From positions 186,089,781 through 186,153,780 of the forward strand of contig OU015496.1 in the NCBI GenBank assembly GCA_907164885.2: a stretch of DNA of 64,000 nucleotides, in the 5' to 3' direction. The position numbers were made by a program, and so were the translations under genes. The stretch comes from Dolomedes plantarius. Lineage: Eukaryota > Arthropoda > Arachnida > Araneae > Dolomedidae. Under the pieces are notes generated by a model. The model saw only the letters and a list, made by a program, of their open reading frames with translations. It made no database searches and was not told where the DNA came from. Shown piece by piece: positions 1 through 11,716 of this stretch. How positions within the stretch are numbered: the first letter of the stretch is position 1; each line of letters starts with the position of its first letter.

Positions 1-45
1 AAACAATCGCCAAAGGTTCCGTCAGTAACACATGACGGGAAACAT

Positions 46-2041
46 TCAAGAACAGCAGGGCATATGCTGAGGTGCTTCAGTCATGGGCACGCCATAGTCG
101 CAAAGAGGGCAGGTATCTGTATCTGCCAGTCCCATTCGATACAGGTGACGCTGTAAGTAGTCGTGACCCGTGGCAAGTCTAAAGCAAGCCACACCGACCG
201 CTCTAGGCAAGAAGCTGAAAATTCTTGCCGACTTATTCAATAGGGAATTCCACTTTTTTACAGCAGCCTTCTGTCTGTATAGACTGAGACGGATAGACTT
301 ACTAGAGGAGGATATATATCGCTTCATATGTCGCACAGGCAAGGGAGGATCTGGTTGCACCATTTGAGATCCATTTTTAACCAATATATCTGCTCGCTTA
401 TTTCCATATATTCCCCAGTGGCTTGGAATCCACTGCAGAGCAATGCTGTTCTTGACGTTCAACAGCTTATCTTCTTTTTCAATGCAATTCCTGAAAATCT
501 CGCATTCCCAGTGGTTGAAAGTTGTTAAGGTCATAATTGCCGCCTTGGAATCAACAAGAAAGATGATATTTTCCTTACTGCACTGCTCTATTTTGTCTGA
601 GGATAAATATATGGCGGCTAATTCGCCATCAAAGTTGTCAAAGTGTTTTCCAACAGCGCAAGACAATGTAAAGTCTATAGAGTAAACTCCAGCTCTAGCG
701 TTTTTAATGGCCCCCCTCGGCTGAACCATCAGTATAGACATGGAGCCAAGTATCATCCGGGAAACTTTGATGTATGTAGCCAAGGTAGTACATTTCAATT
801 CAGAGTCAAGAGAAGATTTTTTGTTAACATCAGATACAAGGTCCAAATAACTCTCAACAAGATTAATATTTCTCAGAGGACACCAAGGGACAGGGAAGGG
901 AAAAGCCAAAGGAAGAAGGAAAGCCAAGGGTATCATGCAGATCTTTTAGATTAGAAAGGCAAGTCCTTTGCGTTTTCAACCTCTCCACAGCCGGCCAGGA
1001 ATGACTCAGAAAATTGTCCCTCCTTCTCAAGATTGTTTCAACAAGGTTTAAGACCATTCTCTATCTACGGTCATACAAGGGCTCCAAACCAGACTGGAGT
1101 TCCATAGTGGCAATTGGCGCAGATCTAGTACTACCAGTAATAAATCTCAGGATACGATTTTGGAAAATATCCAATCTTTTCGAATCTGTCTCTGAGACTG
1201 TAATAAGTGCTTCACTACCAAACTCAACTGCTGGTCTTACATAGGTCTTATAGGCGGTGCAAAGGACATCCTGAGTAGAGCCCCAGGTTGTACCAGCCAA
1301 ACGTTTTAAAAGTTTATCCCTGTTATCTCCACGATCAACAGCTTTTTTAATTTGTCCATGTCCAGTTTAATTTTGAATCCAAGTCGAGGCCCAAATAGGT
1401 AGTACTTTCAGTTCTTTTTAAGGCTGCTATGTACTAACCCCATTGGATTCGCTCACCTCAATGTTAACATTTGGAGAAAATTTGTCCACGGATTGCCGAC
1501 ATGGATTCAAAGATTTTTTTTAAAAAATTGTACTCCGTCATAGAGAAAGAAATTTTACATCTGTGTACATTTTTCGTTTTTTTTTTTTTTTAAATGCAAT
1601 GAATATTTTAAAATTTAAATTATTCAGAGAAAAATCTGGTTTAGTGTGTTTTAAACGCTCATAAATTCCTTCGGTGGACGAAATTTATAAAATGAATCCT
1701 GTAGCGCTTTGCAGAAAAGTTCACGCTATCTGACAATACCAATTTTATTTGATTATCAGCATTTATGTACCTGTAAATAGTTGACAAAAATATATTTGAA
1801 ATAAAAAATTTGGGGGCAGCGCTTAACCCCCCTTTAAAGAAAAAGCCATTACAATCCCTCAAAATGTCAATCCTAAGGGGGGGTGGAATTCTCGAACTGT
1901 CAACTGGACTCCTCCCACCACAAGAGTCTGCAAGAAGAGGAAAAGGGAAATACGATTTTTTTTCTTAGTACATAGCAGCCTTAATAGTTGATCTTTGTAA
2001 TTAAGGTTTATGTCATGATGTTTAGTGCTTAGTCCAGTATA
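46..2041 (-). pseudogene. Jockey-type non-LTR retrotransposon fragment (RT thumb plus RNase H), interrupted by a MITE
   Basis: The minus strand carries the C-terminal part of a non-LTR retrotransposon polyprotein. Reading from about 2041 downwards, the RT end (a TTYLGLDLDSKL-type block near 1390) is followed by the conserved segment around 1061-1300 (LAGTTWGSTQDVL, AYKTYVRP, FQNRILRFITGS). An RNase H domain occupies about 46-740, with the expected acidic residues in YTDGS, FDGELAAI, LVDSKAAI and NKRADIL, and a WIPSHWGI block. A Cys-containing tail (CPLC) follows. The frame is broken by stops between 900 and 1060, so the copy is dead. A MITE lies at 1422-1980; if it and one TTAA are removed, the RT frame runs through the site. 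The RT core and ORF1 are absent. Strongly similar proteins are common in spiders (family knowledge). No product is expected. Confidence 0.85.
1422..1980 (+). mobile_element. TTAA-flanked MITE, copy 1
   Basis: The ends are inverted repeats starting GGCTGCTATGTACTA, flanked on both sides by TTAA (1418-1421 and 1981-1984). The 559-bp body has no transposase. Related copies occur at 26607-27736 (broken), 27741-28287, 36530-37087, 46302-46724 and 61792-63155. A TTAA duplication is typical of piggyBac-group elements, but the terminal bases are not a textbook piggyBac end, so the superfamily is inferred. This copy sits inside the RT fragment. Confidence 0.85.
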
Positions 2042-2047
2042 TCAGTA

Positions 2048-2998
2048 TAGTCAATAATTTCGGGGACTACCCTCCCCCCTCATGCCCGGTGTGTGGGGGA
2101 ACCGAAATAACGATGTGGTTTGCAAGTCTGGTTATCTGCGTACGCGTGAGACGTCACATGACGCTTTGCACAACTGCTAAGGCACGCAGCTCAAAATTTG
2201 GCTGAAGACTCTCAGCCTATGATGTCTGTGTAGCAAAATGTCCTTTTTGGAGCAACGTTCCAACATTAAATTCTGCTACAAATTAGGAAAAACCACTTCA
2301 GAAACGTTACGGTTACTGCAAAAAGCGTATCGAGACGAAGCTATGTGCAGATCGAAAGTTTTCAAATGGTACAGCTTGCTTAAAAACGGAAGAGACGCTG
2401 TTGCAGATGATCCGCTAAGTGGGTGGCCAGTGACCCCACAAACGTAGGCGAACATCCAACTGGTAGGAGCAGTGGTTGTTTGGTTGGTTGAAGTTTATTG
2501 GCGCAAGGTCCAGAAAGGACAAGCTGCACCAAACACAAGGTAACACCGTCAACAAATGGTATGTACAGGTTCTTTGTCGTCTCCGGGAGGCAATCCGTGG
2601 TAAACGTCCACACGTTTGGAAATCCAACATGTGGATGTTGTTGCATGACAATGTCACGGCGCACCGATCCCTGATGGTGCTACAAGCCCTTGCTAAACAC
2701 GGCACCACAGTTCTGCCACATCCCCCGTATTCCCCAGACCTCGCTCCTTGCGATTTCTACCTGTTCCCGAAACTGAAAGATCGCATCAAGGGCAAGCGGT
2801 TTGCAAATGCCGAAGAAGTGATGGCAACAGCGACAACCGCTTTACGACAGCTCTCACGCAACGGTTTCCAGAAGCTGTATCAACGCTGACAGAAGTGTAT
2901 AATTGCGGAAGGATATTATTTTGAAGGTGATTGTGTTCAGAAGACTTTGTAAGTGTATTCGTTGTTGTAGTAAATAAAGTCCCCGAATTTATTGATTA
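2048..2998 (+). mobile_element. mariner element, internally deleted
   Basis: Inverted repeats of about 20 bp (TAGTCAATAATTTCGGGGAC on the left, a near match on the right) are bounded by TA. At 951 bp it is shorter than a full mariner (about 1.3 kb), and the missing length matches the gap in the transposase frame. It abuts the RT fragment at its left edge. Confidence 0.85.
2238..2889 (+). pseudogene. mariner transposase, N- and C-terminal parts joined by a deletion
   Basis: The first part (2238-2447) is the helix-turn-helix N-terminus, about 69 residues beginning MSFLEQRSNIKFCYKLGKT and reaching the DDPLSGWP linker. The frame then stops. The C-terminal half resumes from about 2545 (TVNKWYVQVLCRLREAIRGK) and ends at 2889. 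It contains HDN, then 34 residues, then the last D in YSPDLAPCD, which is the DD34D signature of mariner. The first catalytic Asp and roughly a third of the protein are lost. The junction at 2460-2510 contains a GGTTGTTTGGTTGGTTG run that is not mariner sequence. The element cannot mobilise itself. Confidence 0.85.
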
Positions 2999-3000
2999 TA

Positions 3001-5290
3001 CGAGTATACTTTACGTTAAGCCATTTCAATCACAAATGGAAAAGTGAAACATTAAAATATCATTCAAGTACTCGATGAAATAATCCCCATTACGAGATAT
3101 CCCTCTTTCCGATTACAAAGTGTGTGTTTGTTCAACCGCTTGCGTAACTGTTGTTTTAACTAATTAGTTCTGTTACTATAGGATAAGGGACGTTCCATTT
3201 TTTCTCTTTCCTTCGTTTCAGGAATTGGAACGCGTTAGCTGGGAGAGGAGGCGTGAAATCCGGCACACGAGGTCTTTCGGGAGGGGTTCGTCACTCATAC
3301 CGGTCCAAAATGTCGGATCCACCGTGTGTAGGATAAAAAATCACACTTGCCGTCTCAGTTGAAGGTGGAAATAAAAAAAATTATTGAAATAATAGAATAT
3401 TCTCTGCGTTTCCTTCGAACTTTGAATCATTTTGTGCCACGAAAAGAAAAAAAAGAGGGAAACACTTCGATTGCAGATTCTGTCAGTTTGAACTCAATTG
3501 AAGCTTGGAGATCGTAGCTTTATTTCATCGGTTCCTCTTGTGACAGAAACTGGGTGTATGTTTTCTCTCGATCAGTACAATGGAATCATTACATGTAAAT
3601 AAAGAAAAATATGGGATTCATTACCACAGTGCTGGGAAGTACGTGGCCTTTTTGTTTAAAATAGGAAGCTTGTTTTTTTTTTTTTTTTTTAAAGAAAGGG
3701 TAAAAGCATTTCTTGCTTTTAAGTATTGCATATCAGAATATTAGGATTGATAAATTTAAAAATTAGTAAAACACTGACAGTAAGTAGCCTTTAAATAAAA
3801 GAAAAAAATTACTTCACAGGAATCAGAAAACAGAGCAATTATCCTCTACTATAAAAATTTGAAAACACCATTCAGACCGAAAAGAGAAAATGAATTCTCT
3901 ATCCTAAATTCGTCTTAAACAAGAAATTACCTTTTTCTCGATCGCGCAGAAAAATGGAAATTTTCTTTAATTCATCAAAATCATTATTTCAATCAAATTC
4001 ATATTTGATGTTTGTGTATCGGTTTTACTTGAGCTTTTAAAGTGCCATACTTATTCAATGTTTGCATCTCTTTTATTTCAACAACAATGGTATTAAGCCT
4101 AAACTTGGGATGACCCAATCTATGACGGTCCCATGTACGATCACTCCTGGATTTTGAAAGGACTTGCAAACCACTGATTTGAAGGTTTGGTTGATGCTGG
4201 TCGAATGCTGAGTTTTGACGAGATAGTCTCATGCTAATTTTTGGTTGGTTGATAACTTCTTCAATTAATTTTCTTTTCATTCCTTGACTACCTCTAGGCA
4301 GTTTTTATAAGGAATTAATCTAATATTTTCTATAAGTTGATGTTTTCTTGCCTCCAATGTGCCAGACAAGACAACCTTTTCATACCACTGTTATACAATA
4401 AATTTGGAATTTCTTAAGTATTTTCAGGAAATTTTTTTGTGTTCGTGGGAGTAAGCAAAAGCTGAGGGAGGGGACTTAATAAGTGTAGTGAAAATTTCAT
4501 TTTTGGTCTACGGAAAACAGTTTGGGGAATCTCTTCATGGCTTCAACCACATTCGCGATAAGGGATAAGGTCTCAGTTTTCTTAATAGCTGCTATACGAA
4601 AACCATTTGTTTACTACAAACCTTGTTAATTGACCATTCTTTATACTGCTTAGACGCGGATTTTGTTTGAATTTCTGTAAGGAACATTAGCATTCTAACT
4701 TTTCTTTCGGCTTCTCCAAGTACTAGTCTCACAGAGCCACCTGAAATATCTCTGAAGAAGTGAATGCCAGTGTATTGCATTAATAGACTACATTTATTTT
4801 CGCCGTGATAGTTCCAGAACGTCAGCCAAACAGTTTTTTTTTAAATCTATGAAGGCTCATACCATCTTGGTTTCCCCTCCCTTTGTCTATGTCACCTTGA
4901 CTTCCCAAAACGACTGCACAATACAATCAAATTTAGTCAAAATAAGATCTATACAACATATTTAACACTTAATAAAGTACAGCTACCTATTATCATTGTT
5001 CTCAAATCACACCCTTTAATTTATTGCCCAGTCTTCGCAGCACATTAACACCCCGCTAGCAAACAATGGCAGCTTCTTTGTCTATCTGCGTGTCACGTAC
5101 TTATCTGACAAACTGAAAACAACTGAAGAGGAAGGCTCAAACTAACCAAATCAGGCTCAATAGCGCCAGGACCAAAATCGTACCAGTCACGTGGTCCTAG
5201 CGTGCTCATAACTCAAAGCTCAACAGTTTTCCATCACTTGAAATAATGCTTTCAAATACTCTAATTGTGTGTTAGGTTCAGAATCAAGGA
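3001..5290. other. unassigned AT-rich sequence
   Basis: I recognise no gene or mobile element. Frames of 93 codons (3999-4280, minus) and 62 codons (4592-4780, minus) have no recognisable domain. Poly-T lies near 3671-3690. Confidence 0.5.
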
Positions 5291-5299
5291 GGAAGAAGG

Positions 5300-5640
5300 G
5301 CAGAAAGGCGTACTTAAAGTGATGGAAATTGGAAAAAATATATATTCCGTGAGGAGAAAATATGCCATTAGCGAAACATAAAAAGTTGCAAATAGAAATA
5401 TATATATATATATATACATAAAGGAGAAAAACATGCCGTAAGCGAAACATAAAAAGATGTACGTACAAAATAAAATTGTGCCGTTAGGAATGAATACGCC
5501 GTAAGCTATACGTAAAATGACGGAAATAGAAAATATGTACCACAAGAAGGTAATATGCTGTAAATGATGTAAGCGATGTAAATTGGTGGAAACAGAAACG
5601 ATATGCTGTGAGTCGGGCATAAAATGGTAAAATAGAAAAA
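5300..5640. repeat. degenerate tandem repeat with units of about 45-70 bp
   Basis: Variants of ATGCCGTAAGCGAAACATAAA followed by a purine-rich stretch ending in AATAGAAA recur about five times (near 5360, 5433, 5500, 5555 and 5600). A short TA run interrupts the second unit. The units are too diverged to fix a period by eye. Confidence 0.55.
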
Positions 5641-5909
5641 TTTACCATTATCACCTTTACGACAATGTCGTCTTAACGACAATACCGACTTCGCGAAACT
5701 TCTCGAGTCTGTACTTCTCTCTATTTCTTTCCAATTAAACAAATAATAATTCTAAAAAATTGAAAGACAACTTATTTTTAAAAAGCCTCAACCACAGTCA
5801 TAGAAACATTTCAAGTAGCTTCTGCGACGGGAATAGGCGACATTGAAATAAAAAATTCAGCACTGATATGTGCACATGGATTGGGGAAGATGAAATTGAC
5901 TGCACGAAT

Positions 5910-6663
5910 TAGGGATGCGGCATCGATGTCGATGTTTTCAAAACATCGATGTTTTGATAAAAAACATCGATATTTTAAACATCGATGTTTTGTGCTCGAT
6001 GTTTTACGTTGTCCCGATGTTTTTTTTAAATGAAAATGTACCATAATAAAAAAAAAAATTAACCACGTAGCATAATTTTCCCACTCAGTAAATGTCTAAA
6101 TTCTGAAAAGGACGAATACAAAAGGGGGAACGATTAGAGACAAATGGAAATGAACAACCAATGAATAATAATTATATGCCCCAATAGCCCCAATAATTGT
6201 TATTTACAGTAAAGAAAAAAGTAGCTTGTTCAGTTTTCCCCCGTACGTTGGTTTTGCATCAGTACTTCAAATTGGTGTAAATATATGTAATTTTCTTTTG
6301 TATTATTTAATTTGAAAATAAATCATTTGTTAATAAATTGCAATAATTTCTTCCTCAATTTTCTGGTAAAAGTAATGAAATGTGTAATGGAAATTCTGCG
6401 ATATGCGCTGACTCTAGCAACCAAGTTTTTGTCATTTGTGTCAGCCCAACCTGAGAGTAAAATTACCCCCCCCCCCCTCCATGACTAACCGAAGTAACAT
6501 TAATCTTAGAGGTTACTAAACCATTTTTAAAAAATTAAAGTTCATAAAGATTGATGTTTAAAACATCGATGGTTTTGAGGCGATGTTTTAATATTGAATA
6601 TCGATGTTTCAAAACATCGATGTTTCAAAACATCGATGTTTTGTTGTCGATGTCGCACCCCTA
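5910..6663. mobile_element. hAT MITE with many CATCGATG palindromes
   Basis: The ends are TAGGGATGCGGC and GTCGCACCCCTA, flanked by the exact 8-bp duplication GCACGAAT (5902-5909, 6664-6671). Both the TAGGG...CCCTA ends and the 8-bp duplication are hAT hallmarks. Each subterminal region of about 110 bp holds several copies of the 16-bp palindrome AAAACATCGATGTTTT and its derivatives. The middle has no transposase frame. Confidence 0.9.
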
Positions 6664-6671
6664 GCACGAAT

Positions 6672-7249
6672 TCGAACCCATATTTTCTTACTGCGCCTAT
6701 GTGGAGAGATACTTGTAACGAAGGGAGAAAAAAAAACGTCTTCACTTTAGACCCCATTGATCGTGTTTTACTTCTCGACGCTATTAGTCTAAAAAGGAAC
6801 TCCTATTAAGTCATTTTGGACGTCAAAGGAACCGACGCCGTTTTGGAGTGGTGCTAAGCTAATTAACTTGTCGCTCATTGGGGCACAAAAAATTACCGGG
6901 TGCTTGGGATGGAGATCCCCCAGCTTGATAAGAAGTGCGCTGCGAAAGCACGCACGAGGTAATTGGGGGGACCGGGAGAGGCGTTTGTCGGACGCTTCTA
7001 AAGTGCATTAGTAGATCGCCATAGCAACGGCTGGTTGAAAAGTGAAGACTGATGAAGTTATAAAAAAGATTCTCATACCTTTCAAGCGCTAGATTTCCTT
7101 CGACTTGTGTGGGGTTGACTTATAGTTCATTAATTAAGGCAATAACGTGTGGAGTACCATCGGACTGGAATAAGAGGGTCGATACTTTGTTCAGTTAGTT
7201 GAATTCTGAGCTCTACTACTATGCACAGATCAGTTTCAACAATTAACAA
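6672..7249. other. unassigned sequence
   Basis: No gene or mobile element is recognised. A more GC-rich patch lies around 6890-6990. Confidence 0.5.
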
Positions 7250-7398
7250 TACAGTCGAACCCCGTTATAGCGAACCTGGTATATAACGAACTCCCGGATA
7301 TAACGAATGAAAATTTTGGTCCCGCCGTTTTCCTATTGTATTTAACCTTTTCCTTACGGGGTGGGATAGCATGTATCCCAAGAATACGGGCCCAAGAA

Positions 7399-7770
<372 letters not shown>

Positions 7771-7961
7771 CCCCTCAATGTCCGGTCTTACAATGGGGTT
7801 ACGAAATTTCCCGTTCTAAACAGGGAATCGGAAAAATGGGCCCCGTAGGCTAAAGGTTAATGCTATTTTTTCCTTTTATAACAAACCTCCGAAATCTTAA
7901 AAATCGGCTATTACGAACATTTTTTTTCAGTCGACCACTGAATTTTTTTTAAAAACTTTTT

Positions 7962-8405
7962 AAGAATGTTGAAGATACAACGAATGTTGAAGAAGATGAT
8001 GAAGATTTACTTATCGGTATGTGGATAGAAAAGCACAAAATTTCATCATTCTCAGATTGTGGCGTGCAGTTGTTCGAAACATGTGATGATGAAGTCGTAA
8101 CATGTGAAAACCTGACTGATCAAGATATTGTGGAGGAAATTAAAACGAATCGTTCTGAAATCGAAGATTCTGTTTCTGATGCTGATGAAGAGGAGCACAT
8201 AAATGACGAAATCTCCATCACCTCAGATGCTACAGCAGTGATGAGTGTAATTAATAACCTTTTGTCAACAGAAACAGTGGAAGAAAGAGTGTTGGAGTCA
8301 TTTGATGTATTGGACAAAAAAATTCATAAAATGTTTTTGAAATCGGCATCACGTCAGCAGAAGAATACCGATTATTTCTGTATCAAAACAGTGAGCAACT
8401 ATTAA
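7962..8405 (+). pseudogene. Tigger/jerky-like transposase, C-terminal tail only
   Basis: An open stretch of about 147 codons ends at 8405. It is acidic and starts with an EEDDEDLL-type stretch. It then has a block around LTDQDIVEEI, an acidic SDADEEEH stretch, and a terminal part with LESFDVLDKKIHKMFLKSAS. This layout matches the non-catalytic tail of TIGD/jerky-type DDE transposases (family knowledge). The CENP-B-type DNA-binding and DDE catalytic regions are missing. The ATG at 8019 is unlikely to be a real start because the frame is open upstream to 7962. Confidence 0.7.
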
Positions 8406-8781
8406 AGATAAAATCAATTTGTTCACATTTGTCTTCATTTTTAGGTAATTTAATTAGTATTGTGTCAGTTTAATGTAATCGATTTTACTCAATTTAATTC
8501 ATTAATGATCATTTTTAATAGATTTTATCATTATTTCAATACATCATTATTGAATATATATAGCAACTAATGAGTTATACATTTTGTGAATTCTAACATT
8601 TTTCTTAATGGTTCGGATATAGCGAACAAAAACTTTGGTCCCTTGAAGTTCGTTATAACGGGGTTCGACTGTATAAAGCTTTTTATAAAAAATTATATAA
8701 AAGTTTTAATAATAAGTTACAAATTATATTAAAGTTAATAATTTTATAAGTTTCTTTATCCGAATAATCAGATAGACTAAG

Positions 8782-8965
8782 GGCCTGTTCACATAGGAGT
8801 TCGTTGCGTTGCGTTAAGGAAAAGATGACGTTGAGACGAAAATAAACCAATCAAAGGCGTTAAAAGTTTCATTGCTAATCGTTTGGAGGCATATGATTGG
8901 TTTATTTTCGTCTCAACGTCATCTTTTCCTTAACGCAACGCAACGGACTCCTATGTGAACAGGCC
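8782..8965. mobile_element. 184-bp hairpin MITE
   Basis: Left arm 8782-8853 and right arm 8894-8965 are 72-bp inverted repeats that differ at one base by eye, around a 40-base loop. The ends are GGCCTG/CAGGCC. CTAAG flanks both sides (8777-8781, 8966-8970), suggesting a 5-bp target duplication. It has no coding capacity. Confidence 0.85.
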
Positions 8966-9113
8966 CTAAGGATCTTAGCGACCGATTGATTACCCATGGT
9001 TGAATTATCCGTTTTGCGATACATCCTCTCACAAAAAAATAGGGCGGGGTGGGGTAGAAATAAATCATAAAGTGTCCACGACAATACGAACTTGGCTCGT
9101 CCACAAAAGAATA

Positions 9114-9429
9114 CAGTAGAACCCCGTTATAGCGAACCCGGTATATAAGGAACTCACGGATATAACGAGCGAAAATTTTGGTCCCGCTGTTTTCCTATTG
9201 TACGTAATTAATATTGTGTCAGTTTAATGTAATCGATTTTAGTCGATTTAATTCATTAATGATCATTTTTAATAGATTTTATCATTTTTTAATACACCAT
9301 TATTGAATACACATTGCTACTAATGAGTTATACATTTTGTGAACTCTAGCCTTTTTCTTAACGGTTCGGATATAGCGAACAAAACCTTTGGTCCCTTGAA
9401 GTTCGTTATGGGGGAGGGGGGTTCGACTG
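9114..9429. mobile_element. Tigger MITE
   Basis: A 316-bp deletion derivative of the Tigger family at 7252-8671, sharing the terminal CAGTMGAACCCCGTTATAGCG motif and the subterminal TAATGTAATCGATTTTAGTCG motif. It is TA-flanked. Near the right end, GGGGGAGGGG replaces the usual ATAACGGGG. Confidence 0.85.
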
Positions 9430-9667
9430 TATAGGATTTCCCGGAAGAAAAACTGAAAATCTATGACAGTATTATTATTATTAATTTAATTAAACCCATT
9501 TTAAATCATTAAACATAGCTCTACTGGAACTTTAGAATAATTTATTTTTAGTATATATTTATTTTTTAAGTATTCCGTGATTTCTAGGATCCGTGATTAA
9601 ATTAACACAGATGATTAAGAATTCAGTGCGTTCAATCCTGATTGAGATGTTGAGGTATGATGCGACA

Positions 9668-10192
9668 TGTCAGACTCTCGTCTCCCATTCTTAAGTGGAA
9701 TTGATGAACGTGAGTAATAGCGTCTTCAATGAGCCCAAAAGAAACGCAAACAGGTGTCGAACGATATACACCTTTGGAGAAGTGCGACAATAGGTAAAAG
9801 GACGCAAAGCATTTAGAATGATTTGAGAAATCCATTAGCGGCGCGCTTTTACCATGGAAAAGTCGGCAGGAAAGAAAATTCGTCATGGATGGTTCGAGAA
9901 GGCGCTGAGAAGAATGGATAAATACAGACGCCGGTAACGAATGGGGGAGAATAGACTTGGACTGTGGAAGGGTCGAGACACGTACGGAGAGACAGGGTCT
10001 CGGACGGACTTTGAATAATGAGCCCGGCTCTCACGAGTATATTAACGTTCGTCGGAACGAAACTTTGTAAATGACTTATTTAACCAAGATTTTAATGTGT
10101 TAATAAACCAGATGTAAATAAGAGTTGGTTCTACAGTTATAATTACTTCTACAAGATAATGATTTGTCGGATCACGACTATAAAGGTTAACA
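9668..10192 (-). mobile_element. solo LTR (525 bp), copy 1
   Basis: On the minus strand it begins TGTTAACCTTTA and ends GAGTCTGACA (TG...CA). The 5-bp duplication CGACA flanks it exactly (9663-9667, 10193-10197). A second copy of the same length lies in the opposite orientation at 45669-46193 with its own duplication. No internal region or second LTR is present, so it is a solo LTR left by recombination between LTRs. Its frames in this stretch are not genes. Confidence 0.88.
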
Positions 10193-10197
10193 CGACA

Positions 10198-10780
10198 TTT
10201 ATTACTTAATGTTTAATTTAGAATTTTTTGGGGGAAAAGTCAACTACATCGGAAATCAATAAGAATCACACAACTACACTCTCTCATACCCATCAGTTTT
10301 TTCTTAACTTAAAATAAAATCGGTTTGTCTGGAATTTCACTCCAACTACGAGACACTCAAGTTTTAAGGTCAATTTTTTTTTTCTCGTGAATGGGGGCTT
10401 GTAGAAACTTATTTTATAAAAGATACGGGCGATTTTTTTACGGTTATGGGGGATAAATGGCATCACCATCCGGTTCATAGAATGTCCGTGGTGCTTACTG
10501 CCAGTAGGAGCAGCGTTTTAGTCACTTATAATGAGCCGAAGTAGCCAATTGATCCTAGCATGAGGCCAGTGGTCTTCTCATACCCCAAAAGAAGCGTCCA
10601 CAGCGGCCATGCAGTCGTAGCATCGACGTTGCGAATAATGTGTGTGCGCTTGGCAGGAGATGTGACAGTAGTTTTAGCTTCTTAGTACATGTGCTTTTGA
10701 GGGGGAAAAAATATGTGATTTTAGAAGTTGAATGTACCTTGTATATATGCAATGAAACATTTCTATGGCGGAAAGTCATG
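10198..10780. other. unassigned sequence
   Basis: No recognisable gene or mobile element. Confidence 0.45.
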
Positions 10781-10784
10781 GTTT

Positions 10785-11690
10785 CGAAAAAAATTGACCG
10801 TTTTGAGGGATGGCCGTCGAAAAAGGATTTCTTCCATGACATTGGTTATATGGGTCTTCATTCGGTTCTGTGCAAAATATGGCCGTCTAGAGGGGTGGCC
10901 GTCGAAAAAAGGTTTCTTCCATGACATTGGCTCTATGGAGATTTTAATCTCATCTGTACAAAACATGGCCGTCTAGAAGGGTAGCTGTCGAAAAAAGGTT
11001 TCTTCCATGACATTGGCTCTATGGAGATTTTAATCGGATCGGCACAAAATATGGCCGTATAGAGGGGTAGCTGTCGGAAAAAGGTTTCTTCCATGACATT
11101 GGCTCTATGGAGATTTTAATCGGATCTGTACAAAATATGGCCGTATAGAGGGGTAGCCGTCGAGAAAGGGTTTCTTCCATGACATTGGCTCTATGGAGAT
11201 TTTAATCGGATCTGCACAAAATATGGCCGTATAGAGGGGTAGCTGTCGAAAAAAGGTTTCTTCTATGACATTGGCTCTATGGAGATTTTAATCGGATCTG
11301 TACAAAATATGGCCGTATAGAGGGGTAGCCGTCGAGAAAGGGTTTCTTCCATGACATTGGCTCTATGGAGATTTTAATCGGATCTGCACAAAATATGGCC
11401 GTATAGAGGGGTAGCTGTCGAAAAAAGGTTTCTTCTATGACATTGGCTCTATGGAGATTTTAATCGGATCTGTACAAAATATGGCCGTATAGAGGGGTAG
11501 CCGTCGAGAAAGGGTTTCTTCCATGACATTGGCTCTATGGAGATTTTAATCGGATCTGCACAAAATATGGCCGTATAGAGGGGTAGCTGTCGAAAAAGGG
11601 TTTCTTCCATGACATTGGCTTTATAGAATCATTAATCGGATCTGTACAAAATATGGCCGTCTAAAGGATTGTCCGTCGAATAGGGGGTGG
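10785..11690. repeat. 86-bp tandem array with a 172-bp dimer period
   Basis: The unit begins ATGGCCGTATAGAGGGGTAG and contains TTTCTTCCATGACATTGG and CTATGGAGATTTTAATCGG. Unit starts at 11051, 11137, 11223, 11309 and 11395 give a constant 86 bp. Central units alternate between an A form (CTGTCGAAAAAAGG, GTACAAAAT) and a B form (CCGTCGAGAAAGGG, GCACAAAAT). Outer units are more diverged. About ten units are present. Confidence 0.9.
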
Positions 11691-11716
11691 CCGGATAGAG
11701 AAGTTTCACCGTATTT
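11691..11716. mobile_element. possible Tigger-like terminus at the edge of the 86-bp array
   Basis: The array ends in GGATAGAGAAGTTTCACCGTA, which on the minus strand reads like a pogo/Tigger end (TACGGTGAAACTTCTCTATC). The GGCCGTC-rich array units resemble subterminal repeats of such elements. The assignment is inferred; no opposite end was found. Confidence 0.35.

Noticed and set aside
9632..10034. 84- and 61-codon frames also present at 46071-46256
   Set aside because: They fall in the two solo LTRs; the similarity reflects the shared LTR, not a gene family.
10785..11690. CRISPR-like array
   Set aside because: Units are contiguous 86-bp tandem copies with no unique spacers, and the genome is eukaryotic.
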